Assembly: GCF_013347965.1 (NCBI RefSeq)
Contig: NZ_CP048810.1
Location: 2,170,001-2,234,000 of the forward strand
Reading direction: 5' to 3'
DNA length: 64,000 nt
Source: Pseudomonas bijieensis
GTDB lineage: Bacteria; Pseudomonadota; Gammaproteobacteria; Pseudomonadales; Pseudomonadaceae
Position numbers and translations under genes: made by a program. The notes beneath the pieces were generated by a model. It was given only the letters and a program-made list of their open reading frames with translations. It searched no databases and was not told the DNA's origin. How positions within the stretch are numbered: the stretch's first letter is position 1; every line of letters starts with the position of its first letter. This document shows positions 48,927-57,283 of this stretch, piece by piece.

Positions 48927-49307
48927 ATGGATACATCACGGCTCGCCGGGGCCGGCTCAGTCGTTCGAACAGTTATGGCCAAAGGGATGAACCGTCCCAT
49001 GCATAACCGTGAATACAAGCTGCTGCCCCGGCAGCGCGCGCCCTTTGAGGGCGGGCAGGCCGATACTCGAAACGAATGCAAAAGTTGCAGTAATCCCGTT
49101 GGAGGAATTGATTTGGAACCGCGCGTCGTTGAGCTGGAAACCCACCTCAAATACATCCGCAAAGACATGGATGAAATTCGCACCGATGTAAAGGTGATCC
49201 GCCACAGGCTGGCCTATTCGGCTGGCGCCGCAGCGGTGGTGCTCGGCCTGTTGGGCTGGATTGCCAACAATCGATTCGATCAACTGGTGATGCTGCTCAC
49301 GCGCTGA
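48927..49307 (+). CDS. Small single-pass membrane protein with coiled-coil (XhlA-like)
   Basis: The well-supported part is the C-terminal 64 residues: a predicted coiled coil (EPRVVELETHLKYIRKDMDEIRTDVKVIRHRLAY) followed by one membrane helix (AGAAAVVLGLLGWIA). This resembles hemolysin XhlA-type proteins. The start is uncertain. A TTG at 49113 has GGAGGA six bases upstream, ATG at 49002 and ATG at 48927 keep the same frame open; the stretch 49002-49112 (KLLPRQRAPFEGG) has codon use like a real gene, the most 5' part less so. The function is unknown. About 270 bases between it and the YegS-like start show nothing else. Confidence 0.55.
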   Translation: MDTSRLAGAGSVVRTVMAKGMNRPMHNREYKLLPRQRAPFEGGQADTRNECKSCSNPVGGIDLEPRVVELETHLKYIRKDMDEIRTDVKVIRHRLAYSAGAAAVVLGLLGWIANNRFDQLVMLLTR

Positions 49308-49355
49308 AGGTGAGGTGCATGAAGGCCCGGGTACCCGACTCGGGCCGGAGAACAG

Positions 49356-50543
49356 CTAACCCAGGACTTCGCTCAAGGGAATGAAACCCACTTCATCGCC
49401 CTCAACCAGCGTCTGCCCCTCGAGCACTTCGACTAGCCCCTCGGCCCAGGCCGCGCTGCGTAGGACACCCGAGCTTTGATTGCGGTAGATGATCGCTCGA
49501 CCATTCTCCATGCGACCGCGCAAATACTCTCGTCGACTGCCCGCCTTCGGCCAGGCGAAACCGGCCGGCACCTTGAACTTGAGCGGCGCCACCGACTGGA
49601 CGCCTTGGCGCCTTAGCAGGTAGGGCCTTGCCAACAGCGCGAAAGTCACGAGGGTCGAGGCAGGGTTTCCAGGCAGGCCTATGACTGGCACGCCACGGTA
49701 ATGCCCGAACGTCAGCGGCTTACCCGGCTTGATAGCGAGCTTCCAAAGCGCCAGCTCGCCGTCCTCGCGCAAGGCGATGCCCAGGAAGTCCGCCTCGCCC
49801 ACCGATACCCCGCCGGTGGACAGGATCAGATCGACATCTGACAACTGTGCCAGGCGCTCACGGGTGGCCGATAAATCGTCGGGGAGGATACCCGCGTCAA
49901 CCACTTCACAGCCCAGGTGTTGCAGCCAGCCACACAGCAGCACGCGGTTGCTGTTATAGATCTGGCCTGGGCCCAGCGCCTGACCGGGTTCGACCAGTTC
50001 ATCCCCCGTGGACAGGACCGCAACGCGGACCTTGCGCACCACTTCCAGCGTTGCACAGCCCAAGGATGCCGCCAGCCCCAGCTCGATCGGCCCCAAGCGA
50101 GTGCCGGCAGCAAGAACCTGCTCCCCAACGGTAGCCTCCTGTCCCTGGGGGCGAATGTTCTGTCCGCTGACCATGGGCTCGGTAAACCGCACGCGCTGGT
50201 CGCTTTCAACCACGGCGTTTTCCTGCATCTCGATGCAATCGGCGCCGGCCGGGACTGGCGCCCCCGTGAAGATCCGCGCACACGTGCCAGCGGCCAGCGG
50301 TTCCGGTGCCTGCCCGGCAAAAACCCGCTGGCTGACCCTCAACGGCTCGCCATTCCAGTCAGCCAGCCGCAAGGCATAGCCGTCCATGGCGCTGTTGGGC
50401 CATGGCGGCAAATCAAGGGTCGACACCAGGTCCTCAGCCAGCACTCGCCCTAGCGCTGCGGCCAAAGGCAAATGCTCGCGCTGGACAATCGGTGTGGCCG
50501 CCGCCATCTCCAGCAGCCGCTCCAACGCAACCTCAACGGCCAT
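49356..50543 (-). CDS. moeA: Molybdopterin molybdenumtransferase MoeA
   Basis: Inserts molybdate into adenylylated molybdopterin, the last step of molybdenum cofactor synthesis. 395 residues with MoeA domains in order: domain I/II ([37 protein letters not shown]), the MPT-binding domain ([49 protein letters not shown]), and a C-terminal beta domain. The ATG at 50543 ([10 protein letters not shown]) gives the family start and lies 22 bases after the moaB stop. It forms an operon with moaB. Confidence 0.93.
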   Translation of the reverse strand: MAVEVALERLLEMAAATPIVQREHLPLAAALGRVLAEDLVSTLDLPPWPNSAMDGYALRLADWNGEPLRVSQRVFAGQAPEPLAAGTCARIFTGAPVPAGADCIEMQENAVVESDQRVRFTEPMVSGQNIRPQGQEATVGEQVLAAGTRLGPIELGLAASLGCATLEVVRKVRVAVLSTGDELVEPGQALGPGQIYNSNRVLLCGWLQHLGCEVVDAGILPDDLSATRERLAQLSDVDLILSTGGVSVGEADFLGIALREDGELALWKLAIKPGKPLTFGHYRGVPVIGLPGNPASTLVTFALLARPYLLRRQGVQSVAPLKFKVPAGFAWPKAGSRREYLRGRMENGRAIIYRNQSSGVLRSAAWAEGLVEVLEGQTLVEGDEVGFIPLSEVLG

Positions 50544-50565
50544 CAAGGCACCGCCCTTGCCCGGT

Positions 50566-51105
50566 TTACCCACGGGATTCACACGGATCTGCCTGTTTCA
50601 AATGAGCCACGAAATTGCACGGCCGATGCCGCACATCCAGCTGTTCAGCCAGGATGCCATCCCATCCGGTACGCACCGCGTTGGTCGAACCCGGCAGGCA
50701 ACATACCAGCGTGCCATTGGCCAGGCCTGCCAGCGCGCGGGACTGCACGGTGGAAGTGCCGATGTCAGCCACGGATATCTGCCGGAACAACTCGCCGAAG
50801 CCATCGACCTGCTTGTCCAGCAGGCAGGTGACGGCTTCCGGCGTGCTGTCACGCCCCGTGAAGCCGGTGCCGCCAGTGATCAGCACCACCTGCACCACGT
50901 CCTCGGCAATCCAGGTCGCGACTTGCGCACGGATCTTGTACAAATCATCTTTGAGCAGGACCCGCGCCGCCAGGTTGTGGCCGGCCGCCGTGAGCCGATC
51001 GACGAAGACCTGCCCGGACGTATCGGTTTCCAGGGTACGGGTATCACTGACAGTCAGCACCGCGATATTGAGCGGCACGAAAGGTACATCAGCCTTGGCT
51101 TTCAT
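50566..51105 (-). CDS. moaB: Molybdenum cofactor biosynthesis protein MoaB
   Basis: A 179-residue MogA/MoaB-family protein with [33 protein letters not shown] and [17 protein letters not shown], the molybdopterin-binding fold. Members catalyse adenylylation of molybdopterin (MogA) or are related paralogues (MoaB); the length and SDTRT motif favour MoaB. It lies upstream of moeA in one operon and is divergent from mobA, so the three serve one pathway. Confidence 0.92.
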   Translation of the reverse strand: MKAKADVPFVPLNIAVLTVSDTRTLETDTSGQVFVDRLTAAGHNLAARVLLKDDLYKIRAQVATWIAEDVVQVVLITGGTGFTGRDSTPEAVTCLLDKQVDGFGELFRQISVADIGTSTVQSRALAGLANGTLVCCLPGSTNAVRTGWDGILAEQLDVRHRPCNFVAHLKQADPCESRG

Positions 51106-51183
51106 AGGCTCGTCCAGTTGTGGAGGAAACAGCCCGGTGTTATATCACAGCGCTTCATTTTTTCGCCCGTGCGGAGACACGCC

Positions 51184-51786
51184 ATGACCTCGAACACGCC
51201 ACTGCCCTCCTGCTCCATCCTGCTCTTGGCGGGCGGACGCGGACAACGCATGGGCGGCCAGGACAAAGGCCTGGTGCACTGGCAGGGCGAACCGCTGATA
51301 GCCCATCTCCATCGCCAGACCCGCGCCATGAGCGACGACCTGATCATCTCTTGCAACCGCAATAGGCAACATTATGCGATGTATGCCGATCAGTTGGTGC
51401 ATGACGAGGAAGGCGACTTCCCCGGGCCGCTGGCGGGCATCCGGGCAGGCCTCAAGGCAGCGAAGCATCCATATTTGCTGGTGCTGCCATGCGACGTACC
51501 GCAAATCGACTCAAGCCTGCTCGACAACATGCGCAAGATGGCCAGCCAACACCCCGACAAACCACTGATGGTGCGGCACGGCGAGCACTGGGAGCCGCTG
51601 CTGTGCGTCATTCCGTTGGTCCTGGCAGGAACCTTCGAACACGCCTGGAGCGAAGGCGAACGCAGCCCCGGCCGAATCATGCGCGCACTCCACGCCGTTG
51701 CATTGCAATGCCCGGCCGACGATCCCCGGCTGGCCAACCTGAACACGCCGGAGTTACTGGCCCAACATAAAGGCGTGTCAGATTGA
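51184..51786 (+). CDS. mobA: Molybdenum cofactor guanylyltransferase MobA
   Basis: A 200-residue nucleotidyltransferase that adds GMP to Mo-molybdopterin, giving the bis-MGD cofactor of nitrate reductase and formate dehydrogenase. The GTP-binding start [18 protein letters not shown] is the family signature; [10 protein letters not shown] and LPCDVPQID follow. The length is normal. It is divergent from moaB-moeA with 78 bases between the starts. Confidence 0.94.
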   Translation: MTSNTPLPSCSILLLAGGRGQRMGGQDKGLVHWQGEPLIAHLHRQTRAMSDDLIISCNRNRQHYAMYADQLVHDEEGDFPGPLAGIRAGLKAAKHPYLLVLPCDVPQIDSSLLDNMRKMASQHPDKPLMVRHGEHWEPLLCVIPLVLAGTFEHAWSEGERSPGRIMRALHAVALQCPADDPRLANLNTPELLAQHKGVSD

Positions 51787-51861
51787 CACTAGCCAGGAAC
51801 TTGCGCGCGATGTATACGTCTGAAGGTCAGTAACTTGAAGAATCCATTTCGGAGAAACACC

Positions 51862-52083
51862 ATGATACAACGGACCCTCGCCACGTTCATGCTCGCTCTG
51901 GGCCTCGCCACCCTTGCCGGGTGCGCATCGCCAACAGTGATCACCTTGAATGACGGTCGCGAAATCCAGGCCGTCGATACTCCACATTACGATGAAGAAA
52001 GCGGCTTCTACGAATTTGAGCAACTGGATGGCAAGCAGACTCGCGTGAACAAGGATCAGGTTCGTACCGTTAAGGATTTGTAA
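51862..52083 (+). CDS. YgdI/YgdR-type small lipoprotein
   Basis: A 73-residue lipoprotein. The signal peptide with lipobox LATLAGC places the lipidated cysteine at 23. The mature part is a DUF903 SH3-like domain (VITLNDGREIQAVDTP, GFYEFEQLDGKQTRVNKDQV). The ATG at 51862 has GGAGAAAC upstream. Function is unknown, although the family is common in outer membranes of gammaproteobacteria. A strong terminator follows. Confidence 0.92.
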   Translation: MIQRTLATFMLALGLATLAGCASPTVITLNDGREIQAVDTPHYDEESGFYEFEQLDGKQTRVNKDQVRTVKDL

Positions 52084-52112
52084 TCTGTAACGTTGCTGCC
52101 CGATGTTGCTGG

Positions 52113-52154
52113 AAAAACCGGCGCTTCCTGAAGAGGGAAGCGCCGGTTTTTTTT
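52113..52154 (+). terminator. Rho-independent terminator
   Basis: The stem AACCGGCGCTTCC / GGAAGCGCCGGTT with a seven-base loop is followed by eight T. It ends transcription of the lipoprotein gene. Confidence 0.92.
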
Positions 52155-52170
52155 GGGGCTTGGGGCTTGG

Positions 52171-52219
52171 GTGTATATCCGTTGCTGCGGTAACGGCCAC
52201 TTAGGGTTCCGCCCTTACG
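52171..52219 (+). repeat. Left arm of a long palindromic repeat split by an IS
   Basis: This 49-base arm, starting GTGTATATCCGTT and ending CGCCCTTACG, is matched in reverse complement by 53665-53713 with about 10 differences, mostly in two short blocks. Without the IS the two arms would be adjacent and fold into one hairpin. Confidence 0.85.
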
Positions 52220-52268
52220 TGAACTGGCCCCCGAATGTTGGACACCTGACCCCTCGGGAGGGTGTTCC

Positions 52269-52811
52269 ATGACGAAATACAACCTAGTGCTCAAGCAATC
52301 ACTGATTGAAGAGTGTCTGTCTGCCAGTAGCGTTCATGAGGTGGCCCTCAAGCATGGCTTGAGTCCATCGCTGCTGCGGCGATGGGTCAAGGGTTTTGAA
52401 AAGCACGGCGCCTCTGGCTTGATTGCCAAGTACAGCCATTACGATGCCCAGTTTAAATTGAAGGTTTTGCAGTGCATCGAACAAGGCGGACTGTCGGACC
52501 AACAGGCCTGTATACGGTTTGATATCCGTGGTCCAAGTAGTATCAGGCAGTGGCGAAAGCTGTACGATGAAGGCGGTGTAGAAGCGCTACAACCGCATCG
52601 TCTTAAAGAGTCCAGCATGCCCCGCAAACCTTCCAGGCAACCCAAAGCAAGTCCTGCTCTTCCTGCGGACGCAGAACTGACCCCTGAACAAATGCTCGCA
52701 GAACTGGCCTATCTGCGCGCGGAGAATGCCTATCTAAAAAAGCTCGATGCCTTAATCCAAGCGGATCCCCGTACTGCGCAGCCAAAAAAACGCAGGCCGT
52801 CCAAGGATTGA
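52269..52811 (+). CDS. IS3-family transposase OrfA
   Basis: A 180-residue DNA-binding subunit with two helix-turn-helix segments (HEVALKHGLSPSLLRRWVKGFEKHG and QQACIRFDIRGPSSIRQWRKLYDEGG) and a leucine-rich coiled segment near the end (LAELAYLRAENAYLKKLDAL) typical of IS150-group OrfA. GGGAGGG lies seven bases before the ATG. The frame stops at 52811, four bases into the orfB frame. Confidence 0.92.
   Translation: MTKYNLVLKQSLIEECLSASSVHEVALKHGLSPSLLRRWVKGFEKHGASGLIAKYSHYDAQFKLKVLQCIEQGGLSDQQACIRFDIRGPSSIRQWRKLYDEGGVEALQPHRLKESSMPRKPSRQPKASPALPADAELTPEQMLAELAYLRAENAYLKKLDALIQADPRTAQPKKRRPSKD
52784..52790 (+). promoter_or_regulatory. Candidate -1 ribosomal frameshift site (A7)
   Basis: Seven A in a row at codons CCA-AAA-AAA-CGC of orfA. 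Slipping back one base here leads through ACG CAG GCC directly into the orfB frame without a stop, producing an OrfAB fusion as in other IS3 elements. Confidence 0.6.
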
Positions 52812-53632
52812 GGCATGAGCATCCACTTGCTCTGTTGCTACGTGCTGCGGGACTTGCACGCAGCACCTTCTATTACCAAAGCAAAACACTGCTAACCAAC
52901 AAGCATGCCGACCTTAAAGATCGCATCCGCAGCGTCTATCACGGGCATAAGGGGCGTTACGGCTACCGCCGCATCACCGCGACCCTTGGAAACAGTGGTG
53001 AGTTGATCAATCACAAGAAGGTGCATCGGCTGATGCAGATGATGGGCCTCAAGTCGCTGGTCAAAGTGAAGAAATATCGCTCTTACCGAGGTGCTGAAGG
53101 GCTTGTTGCGCCTGATCTACTAAAGCGCGAATTTAAGGCAGAAGCCCCTAACCAGAAATGGGCAACCGACGTGACGGAGTTCAAGGTGAAGGGGCAAAAG
53201 CTGTTTCTCTCGCCTCTCATGGATTTGTACAACGGCGAGATTCTGGCTTACCAGATCAACCGACGTCCCGAATTCAGGATGGTTTCGATGATGCTGGAAA
53301 AAGCCTTCGAGCGACTGAGTCGAGATGAAAAACCAATACTGCACTCTGACCAGGGTTGGCAGTACAGGCAGCCTACCTACCGACACATGCTGGCCGAAAA
53401 GAGCATCGAGCAGAGCATGTCGCGCAAGGGTAATTGCTTGGACAATGTCGCCATGGAAAGCTTTTTCGGCACGCTCAAGAGTGAGTTTTTCTATCTGGAA
53501 TCATTTGAGAGTGTGGAGCAGCTGGCATCAGGCATAGAAGATTACATCGCCTACTACAACCAAGACCGCATAAGCCTCAGGCTGAATGGCTTGAGTCCGG
53601 TACAATTTCGGACCCAGGCACTAAATCAATAG
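52808..53632 (+). CDS. IS3-family transposase OrfB (DDE integrase)
   Basis: About 274 residues. An N-terminal HTH_21-like segment (KGRYGYRRITATLGN, LMQMMGLKSL) precedes an rve integrase core with the DDE residues in NQKWATDVTEF, PILHSDQGWQYR and GNCLDNVAMESFFGTLKSEFFY, and YNQDRISLRLNGLSP at the end. It starts with a TTG and has no good ribosome site, which fits production as an OrfAB fusion by -1 frameshifting. All catalytic residues are present. Confidence 0.92.
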   Translation: MRHEHPLALLLRAAGLARSTFYYQSKTLLTNKHADLKDRIRSVYHGHKGRYGYRRITATLGNSGELINHKKVHRLMQMMGLKSLVKVKKYRSYRGAEGLVAPDLLKREFKAEAPNQKWATDVTEFKVKGQKLFLSPLMDLYNGEILAYQINRRPEFRMVSMMLEKAFERLSRDEKPILHSDQGWQYRQPTYRHMLAEKSIEQSMSRKGNCLDNVAMESFFGTLKSEFFYLESFESVEQLASGIEDYIAYYNQDRISLRLNGLSPVQFRTQALNQ

Positions 53633-53664
53633 CGTCCCCTGTCCAACTTTTGGGGGGCAGTTCA

Positions 53665-53713
53665 CGTAAGGGCGGAACCATAAGCCGCCGTTACCTAAAT
53701 AACGGATATACAC
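53665..53713 (-). repeat. Right arm of the long palindromic repeat split by an IS
   Basis: Reverse complement of 52171-52219: CGTAAGGGCGGAACC to AACGGATATACAC. It lies just after the IS and before the 3' end of the pseudouridine synthase gene. Confidence 0.85.
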
Positions 53714-53734
53714 ACCATACCCTGAACAAAAAAA

Positions 53735-54625
53735 CTACCACTGCAACGAAATACCGCTCTCGAACACCCGCTCCTGCCCCGTAACCGGATCAACGAAACG
53801 CAACCCCTGAGCCAGCAGCTTAAGCGGATTAGCGTAATCATCCTCAACATCCCGAAGCACATCAGGATAAAACGGATCGTTGCAAATCCCCGCCCCAAGG
53901 GCATTCATGTGAACCCGCAACTGATGCTTCTTGCCCGTAACCGGATACAAGCCATACCGCCACAGCTCGCCATTGCGCTCCAGCACTTCGATGGCCGTTT
54001 CGGTATTGGGCTCGCCCGGCCCTTCCTGCATCCGGAAGAACGGCTCGCCATCGATCATCCGGCTTTTATGCACCCGGGGAAAGGTCAACCCGGGCAATGC
54101 ACGGGCAATGGCCTGGTAGCGTTTCTCGATCTGCCGCGTCGGGAATAACGACTGATAGGCCGAACGTGTGTGCGGGTTGGCCGAAAACAACACCAGCCCG
54201 GCCGTATGCCGGTCGATGCGGTGCAAGGGCACCAGATGCGGATTGTCCAGCCGCCGGATCAATCGCCGCAACAAGGTTTGCTCGACGTATTCGCCCGCCG
54301 GGGTGACAGGCAGAAAATGCGGTTTGTCTGCCACCACCAAGTGCTCGTCGACATACAGGATCGACTCCACCACCGGGATCGGCTTCTCGTCGGGCACTTC
54401 ACGGAAGTAGTGAATGCGCAGGCCTTCGCGGTACGGCAAATCGACAGGGATGGCCTTGCCCTCCCCATCCAATACCCGGCCCCGGGCGATCCGGTCCAAC
54501 CACTGCTCGCGACTGATGGCGCTGAAATGCTCGCACAGGCACTCCAACACCGTCGACCAGGAACCGGGCGGCAGATACAGCGTACTGGCCTGATGATGAG
54601 CGGCGGAAAACGATGGACCGGACAT
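53735..54625 (-). CDS. RluA-family RNA pseudouridine synthase
   Basis: A 296-residue enzyme that isomerises uridine in rRNA or tRNA. The catalytic motif LHRIDRHTAGLVLF carries the conserved Asp (near 140). VDEHLVVADKPHFLPVTP and YPVTGKKHQLRVHMNALG are further family blocks. An N-terminal segment (SREQWLDRIARGRVL) resembles a short S4-like region. Which RNA position is modified cannot be read from sequence. It is convergent with the lipoprotein gene, with the IS-bearing repeat between them. Confidence 0.9.
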   Translation of the reverse strand: MSGPSFSAAHHQASTLYLPPGSWSTVLECLCEHFSAISREQWLDRIARGRVLDGEGKAIPVDLPYREGLRIHYFREVPDEKPIPVVESILYVDEHLVVADKPHFLPVTPAGEYVEQTLLRRLIRRLDNPHLVPLHRIDRHTAGLVLFSANPHTRSAYQSLFPTRQIEKRYQAIARALPGLTFPRVHKSRMIDGEPFFRMQEGPGEPNTETAIEVLERNGELWRYGLYPVTGKKHQLRVHMNALGAGICNDPFYPDVLRDVEDDYANPLKLLAQGLRFVDPVTGQERVFESGISLQW

Positions 54626-54699
54626 TGAAAACTCTTAGGCATTTTTTTGCAGGGCGGCATTATCCGACAGTCGCACCAGCCAGCCCAGCGATGATTGCT

Positions 54700-55020
54700 T
54701 TACGCCGTGACTGACGTCGATTTTGCCGCCGCTTCGGTGAACTCCTTCAACCAGCGCAGCACCTCCACCGGCTCCCAGCGACCTGGATCGTACAGCGCGT
54801 AGAGCAAGCCCTGGTAACCCACCACATCCAATTGTTTGTGATAACCGGCGCGCTGGAACAACGCTTCGATCTCGGCAAAACAGGTGTTGAAATGCAGCTT
54901 ATTGAACGGCGTCTTGCCTTCGGTCACCAGGCCATCCAGGCGCAGTTCCAGGACTGCCTCACGCACAACGTCCGCGGACATCCTGTTTACACTGCTTTTC
55001 AGTTGTTCGACATTGACCAA
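54700..55020 (-). CDS. SOS-controlled small protein of unknown function
   Basis: A 106-residue soluble protein (VNVEQLKSSVNRMSADVVREAVLELRLDGLVTEG) with no motif I recognise. The start is a TTG at 55020 with GGAG about nine bases upstream; Met14 is an alternative. A perfect LexA-type box, CTGTATGCACATACAG, lies at 55040-55055, 20 bases before the start, so expression should rise on DNA damage. P. aeruginosa has several small uncharacterised LexA-regulated genes, and this may correspond to one, but I cannot match it by name. Confidence 0.75.
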   Translation of the reverse strand: MVNVEQLKSSVNRMSADVVREAVLELRLDGLVTEGKTPFNKLHFNTCFAEIEALFQRAGYHKQLDVVGYQGLLYALYDPGRWEPVEVLRWLKEFTEAAAKSTSVTA

Positions 55021-55039
55021 GGGGGAACACTCCAGATAG

Positions 55040-55055
55040 CTGTATGCACATACAG
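55040..55055. promoter_or_regulatory. LexA (SOS) box
   Basis: CTGTATGCACATACAG is a perfect palindrome fitting the LexA consensus CTGT-N8-ACAG with TAT/ATA flanks. It lies between the glutaredoxin-like gene's 3' end and the start of the small gene read to the left. Confidence 0.85.
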
Positions 55056-55112
55056 TAACCGAAGCACGCTAGTTTCGCCAACCGCCGTATCAGGAACTGA
55101 CGGACGAACCGC

Positions 55113-55349
55113 TCAACGGAGGAAGGTCACGATCTGTTCGGCCTCAAAGGGCCATTCCAGCTCGGCACCGGTATCCAGCCTGCGCAGCACGGGGATACGC
55201 AGCGCATAATCGTCCACCCAGTCTTCACGCTCTGAAATGTCTACCAGCTCCACCAACAATCCATGTTCGACGAAAGGCATCAGCACCCTTTCTGCAACTT
55301 CACATAGATGACACCCCAGGGTGCCGAACAGCTGGCATTCAGGAAGCAT
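55113..55349 (-). CDS. Glutaredoxin-like protein (DUF836)
   Basis: A 78-residue thioredoxin-fold protein beginning MLPECQLFGTLGCHLCEVAERVL. The Cys-x-x-Cys CHLC sits at the position of the glutaredoxin active site, and RIPVLRRLDTGAELEWPF supplies the cis-proline strand. Members are small cytoplasmic thiol proteins of unknown partner. The next gene on this strand has its own SOS promoter, so the two need not be co-regulated. Confidence 0.88.
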   Translation of the reverse strand: MLPECQLFGTLGCHLCEVAERVLMPFVEHGLLVELVDISEREDWVDDYALRIPVLRRLDTGAELEWPFEAEQIVTFLR

Positions 55350-55538
55350 GGCGGGTAGACCCAAAAAAGTTAGACGGTCATTCTAGGCCCGCCCCGGGAA
55401 ACCGTCGAGTCGCTGGCTCGCTCCAGGGTGTTTCGGTAAAACGCTGATGCAAATCACTGAACACAAATGTTTTTCCAGCGACGCTTGGCGCATTTTCCCC
55501 TCTACGCTGTAGGTTGTAGCCTTGAAACGGAGTTCCCC

Positions 55539-57251
55539 TTGTTTGCCAATCTGCTGATCATCCTTGCCTCGTCCCTGGTGGTCATCGCCTTGTTCAGGCG
55601 GCTGCGCCTGCCACCCGTGCTGGGTTATCTCTGCGTCGGGTTGGCGGTCGGGCCTACCGCGCTGGACTGGGTGAACGACAGCGAAGAATTGCCAGACCTG
55701 GCCGAGCTCGGGGTGGTGTTCCTGCTGTTCTCGCTGGGGCTGGAGTTTTCCCTGTCGAAAATGCTCGAACTGCGTCGGGTCGTGTTCGGCCTGGGCAGCC
55801 TGCAGGTGCTGTGCTCGGGAGCGGTCCTGGCGGGATTGCTGGCATTGTGTGGCGCGCCGGTGATCGCCGCGTTGCTGCTTGGCGCAGGCCTGGCGTTGTC
55901 CTCCACTGCTATCGTCAGCAAGGAATTGACCAGCCTGGGAGAGATCTTCAGCAGCCACGGCCAGAACGCCATCGGCGTGTTGTTGTTCCAGGACGTTGTC
56001 GCGGTGCTGTTGTTGACCTTGGTGCCGGTATTCGCTGGCAGCAGCGAGCACCCGTGGTACTGGGCGCTGCCCTTGACCCTGGGCAAGACCCTGGTTTTGT
56101 TCGGTGGCCTGCTGCTGACCAGTCGGCTGCTGTTGCCCAGGCTGTTCCATGAGGTGGCTGCGTCCCGGTCCGCCGAACTGTTCGTGCTGCTTGCCCTGGT
56201 AATCGTGTTGCTGACGGCGTGGCTGACCCATCTGCTCGGTTTGTCGCCGGCCCTGGGGGCTTTCCTGGCGGGCATGTTGCTGGGGGAAAGCCACTATCGG
56301 CATCAGATCGAAGCTGACATACGCCCGTTTCGCGACATCCTGCTGGGGCTGTTCTTCGTCAGCATCGGCATGCTGATCGACCTGCAGCTGTTCCTCGATG
56401 ACGGCTTGTTGATCCTGGGTTTGACCCTCGGCTTGATGCTCATCAAGGGCTGCGTGGTCGCCGCCCAGGTGAAATGGCGCGGCAGCGACGGTGAAACGGC
56501 CTGGCGCAGCGGCCTGGCCCTGGCCCAAGGTGGTGAGTTCTGCTTTGCCCTGATGGCACAGATGCAGCAAAACCGCCTCATGCCCGCCGACATCAGCGGC
56601 CTGCTGCTGGCCGCGACATTCTGCTCGATGCTACTGACCCCGCTGTTGCTGCGCGCGGCACCACGCATCGCTGCGCGCCTGCATCGCAAACCCAACGAAG
56701 AAGCACAACTGGACCAGATCAGCGCACTCAATGCCGGCTTGTCGGGTCACGTAGTCATTTGCGGCTACGGTCGCGTCGGCCAGTCCATCGGGCGCTTCCT
56801 GCGCCGCGAAGGCCAGGCGTTCGTCGCCCTGGATGACGACCCGGTGATCATCCAGGAAGCCACCGTCGGGGAAAACTGCGTGCATTATGGAGATTCGCGA
56901 CGAAGTGACCTGCTTGCGGCCGTTGGCTTGAGCCGCGCCAGGTTGCTGGTGATCGCGGTGGACAAGACCGACATCGCTATCACCGTGCTCAAGGCGGCTC
57001 GACAGGTCAACCACCAGATACCCATCCTGGTGCGTACCCGTGACGACAGCCAACTGGCCGAGTTGCAGGCTGCCGGGGCCAGCGAAGTGGTCCCGGAACT
57101 GTTGGAGTCGAGCCTGATGCTGGCCTCCCACGCCCTGATCATGCTGGGCCTGCCCGAGCAACAGGTCCGGCATCATGTGGATCAGGTGCGTCACGACCGT
57201 TACCGTCTGCTCCATGGCTTTTATCCCGGTAACCAGGACAAGGAGCCTTAG
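55539..57251 (+). CDS. Kef-type potassium/proton antiporter with RCK domain
   Basis: A 570-residue CPA2 transporter. The N-terminal part (about 1-380) has some twelve membrane helices with LPPVLGYLCVGLAVGP, FSLGLEFSLSKM, GAGLALSSTAIVSKEL and GLSPALGAFLAGMLLGESHY. The C-terminal RCK_N/TrkA-N domain has the dinucleotide loop VICGYGRVGQSIGRF (near 410). The start is a TTG at 55539 with CGGAG nine bases upstream; the longer frame is unsupported. No KefF/KefG partner gene is adjacent. It converges on amtB with 32 bases between the stops. Confidence 0.9.
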   Translation: MFANLLIILASSLVVIALFRRLRLPPVLGYLCVGLAVGPTALDWVNDSEELPDLAELGVVFLLFSLGLEFSLSKMLELRRVVFGLGSLQVLCSGAVLAGLLALCGAPVIAALLLGAGLALSSTAIVSKELTSLGEIFSSHGQNAIGVLLFQDVVAVLLLTLVPVFAGSSEHPWYWALPLTLGKTLVLFGGLLLTSRLLLPRLFHEVAASRSAELFVLLALVIVLLTAWLTHLLGLSPALGAFLAGMLLGESHYRHQIEADIRPFRDILLGLFFVSIGMLIDLQLFLDDGLLILGLTLGLMLIKGCVVAAQVKWRGSDGETAWRSGLALAQGGEFCFALMAQMQQNRLMPADISGLLLAATFCSMLLTPLLLRAAPRIAARLHRKPNEEAQLDQISALNAGLSGHVVICGYGRVGQSIGRFLRREGQAFVALDDDPVIIQEATVGENCVHYGDSRRSDLLAAVGLSRARLLVIAVDKTDIAITVLKAARQVNHQIPILVRTRDDSQLAELQAAGASEVVPELLESSLMLASHALIMLGLPEQQVRHHVDQVRHDRYRLLHGFYPGNQDKEP

Positions 57252-57283
57252 TGGCCTGTGTGGTTAGTTCGTTAGTGCGACGA

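Larger units (their letters stand above)
52220..53664 (+). mobile_element. IS3-family insertion sequence (IS150-like)
   Basis: A complete 1445-base element. The terminal inverted repeats start TGAACTGGCCCCCGAATG (left) and, on the other strand, TGAACTGCCCCCCAAAAG (right), agreeing at 22 of the first 25 positions. It carries two overlapping frames, orfA (helix-turn-helix) and orfB (DDE integrase), with an A7 slippery stretch in front of the overlap. Target duplication is ambiguous because the target is a palindrome: CG (2 bases) if the ends are TG/CA, or ACGT (4 bases) if the element is one base shorter on each side. Both frames look intact, so it may be active. Confidence 0.93.

Noticed and set aside
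48923..49006. A 27-codon frame MDGYITARRGRLSRS
   Set aside because: Too short, no similarity recognised, and it overlaps a longer frame; left out for lack of support.
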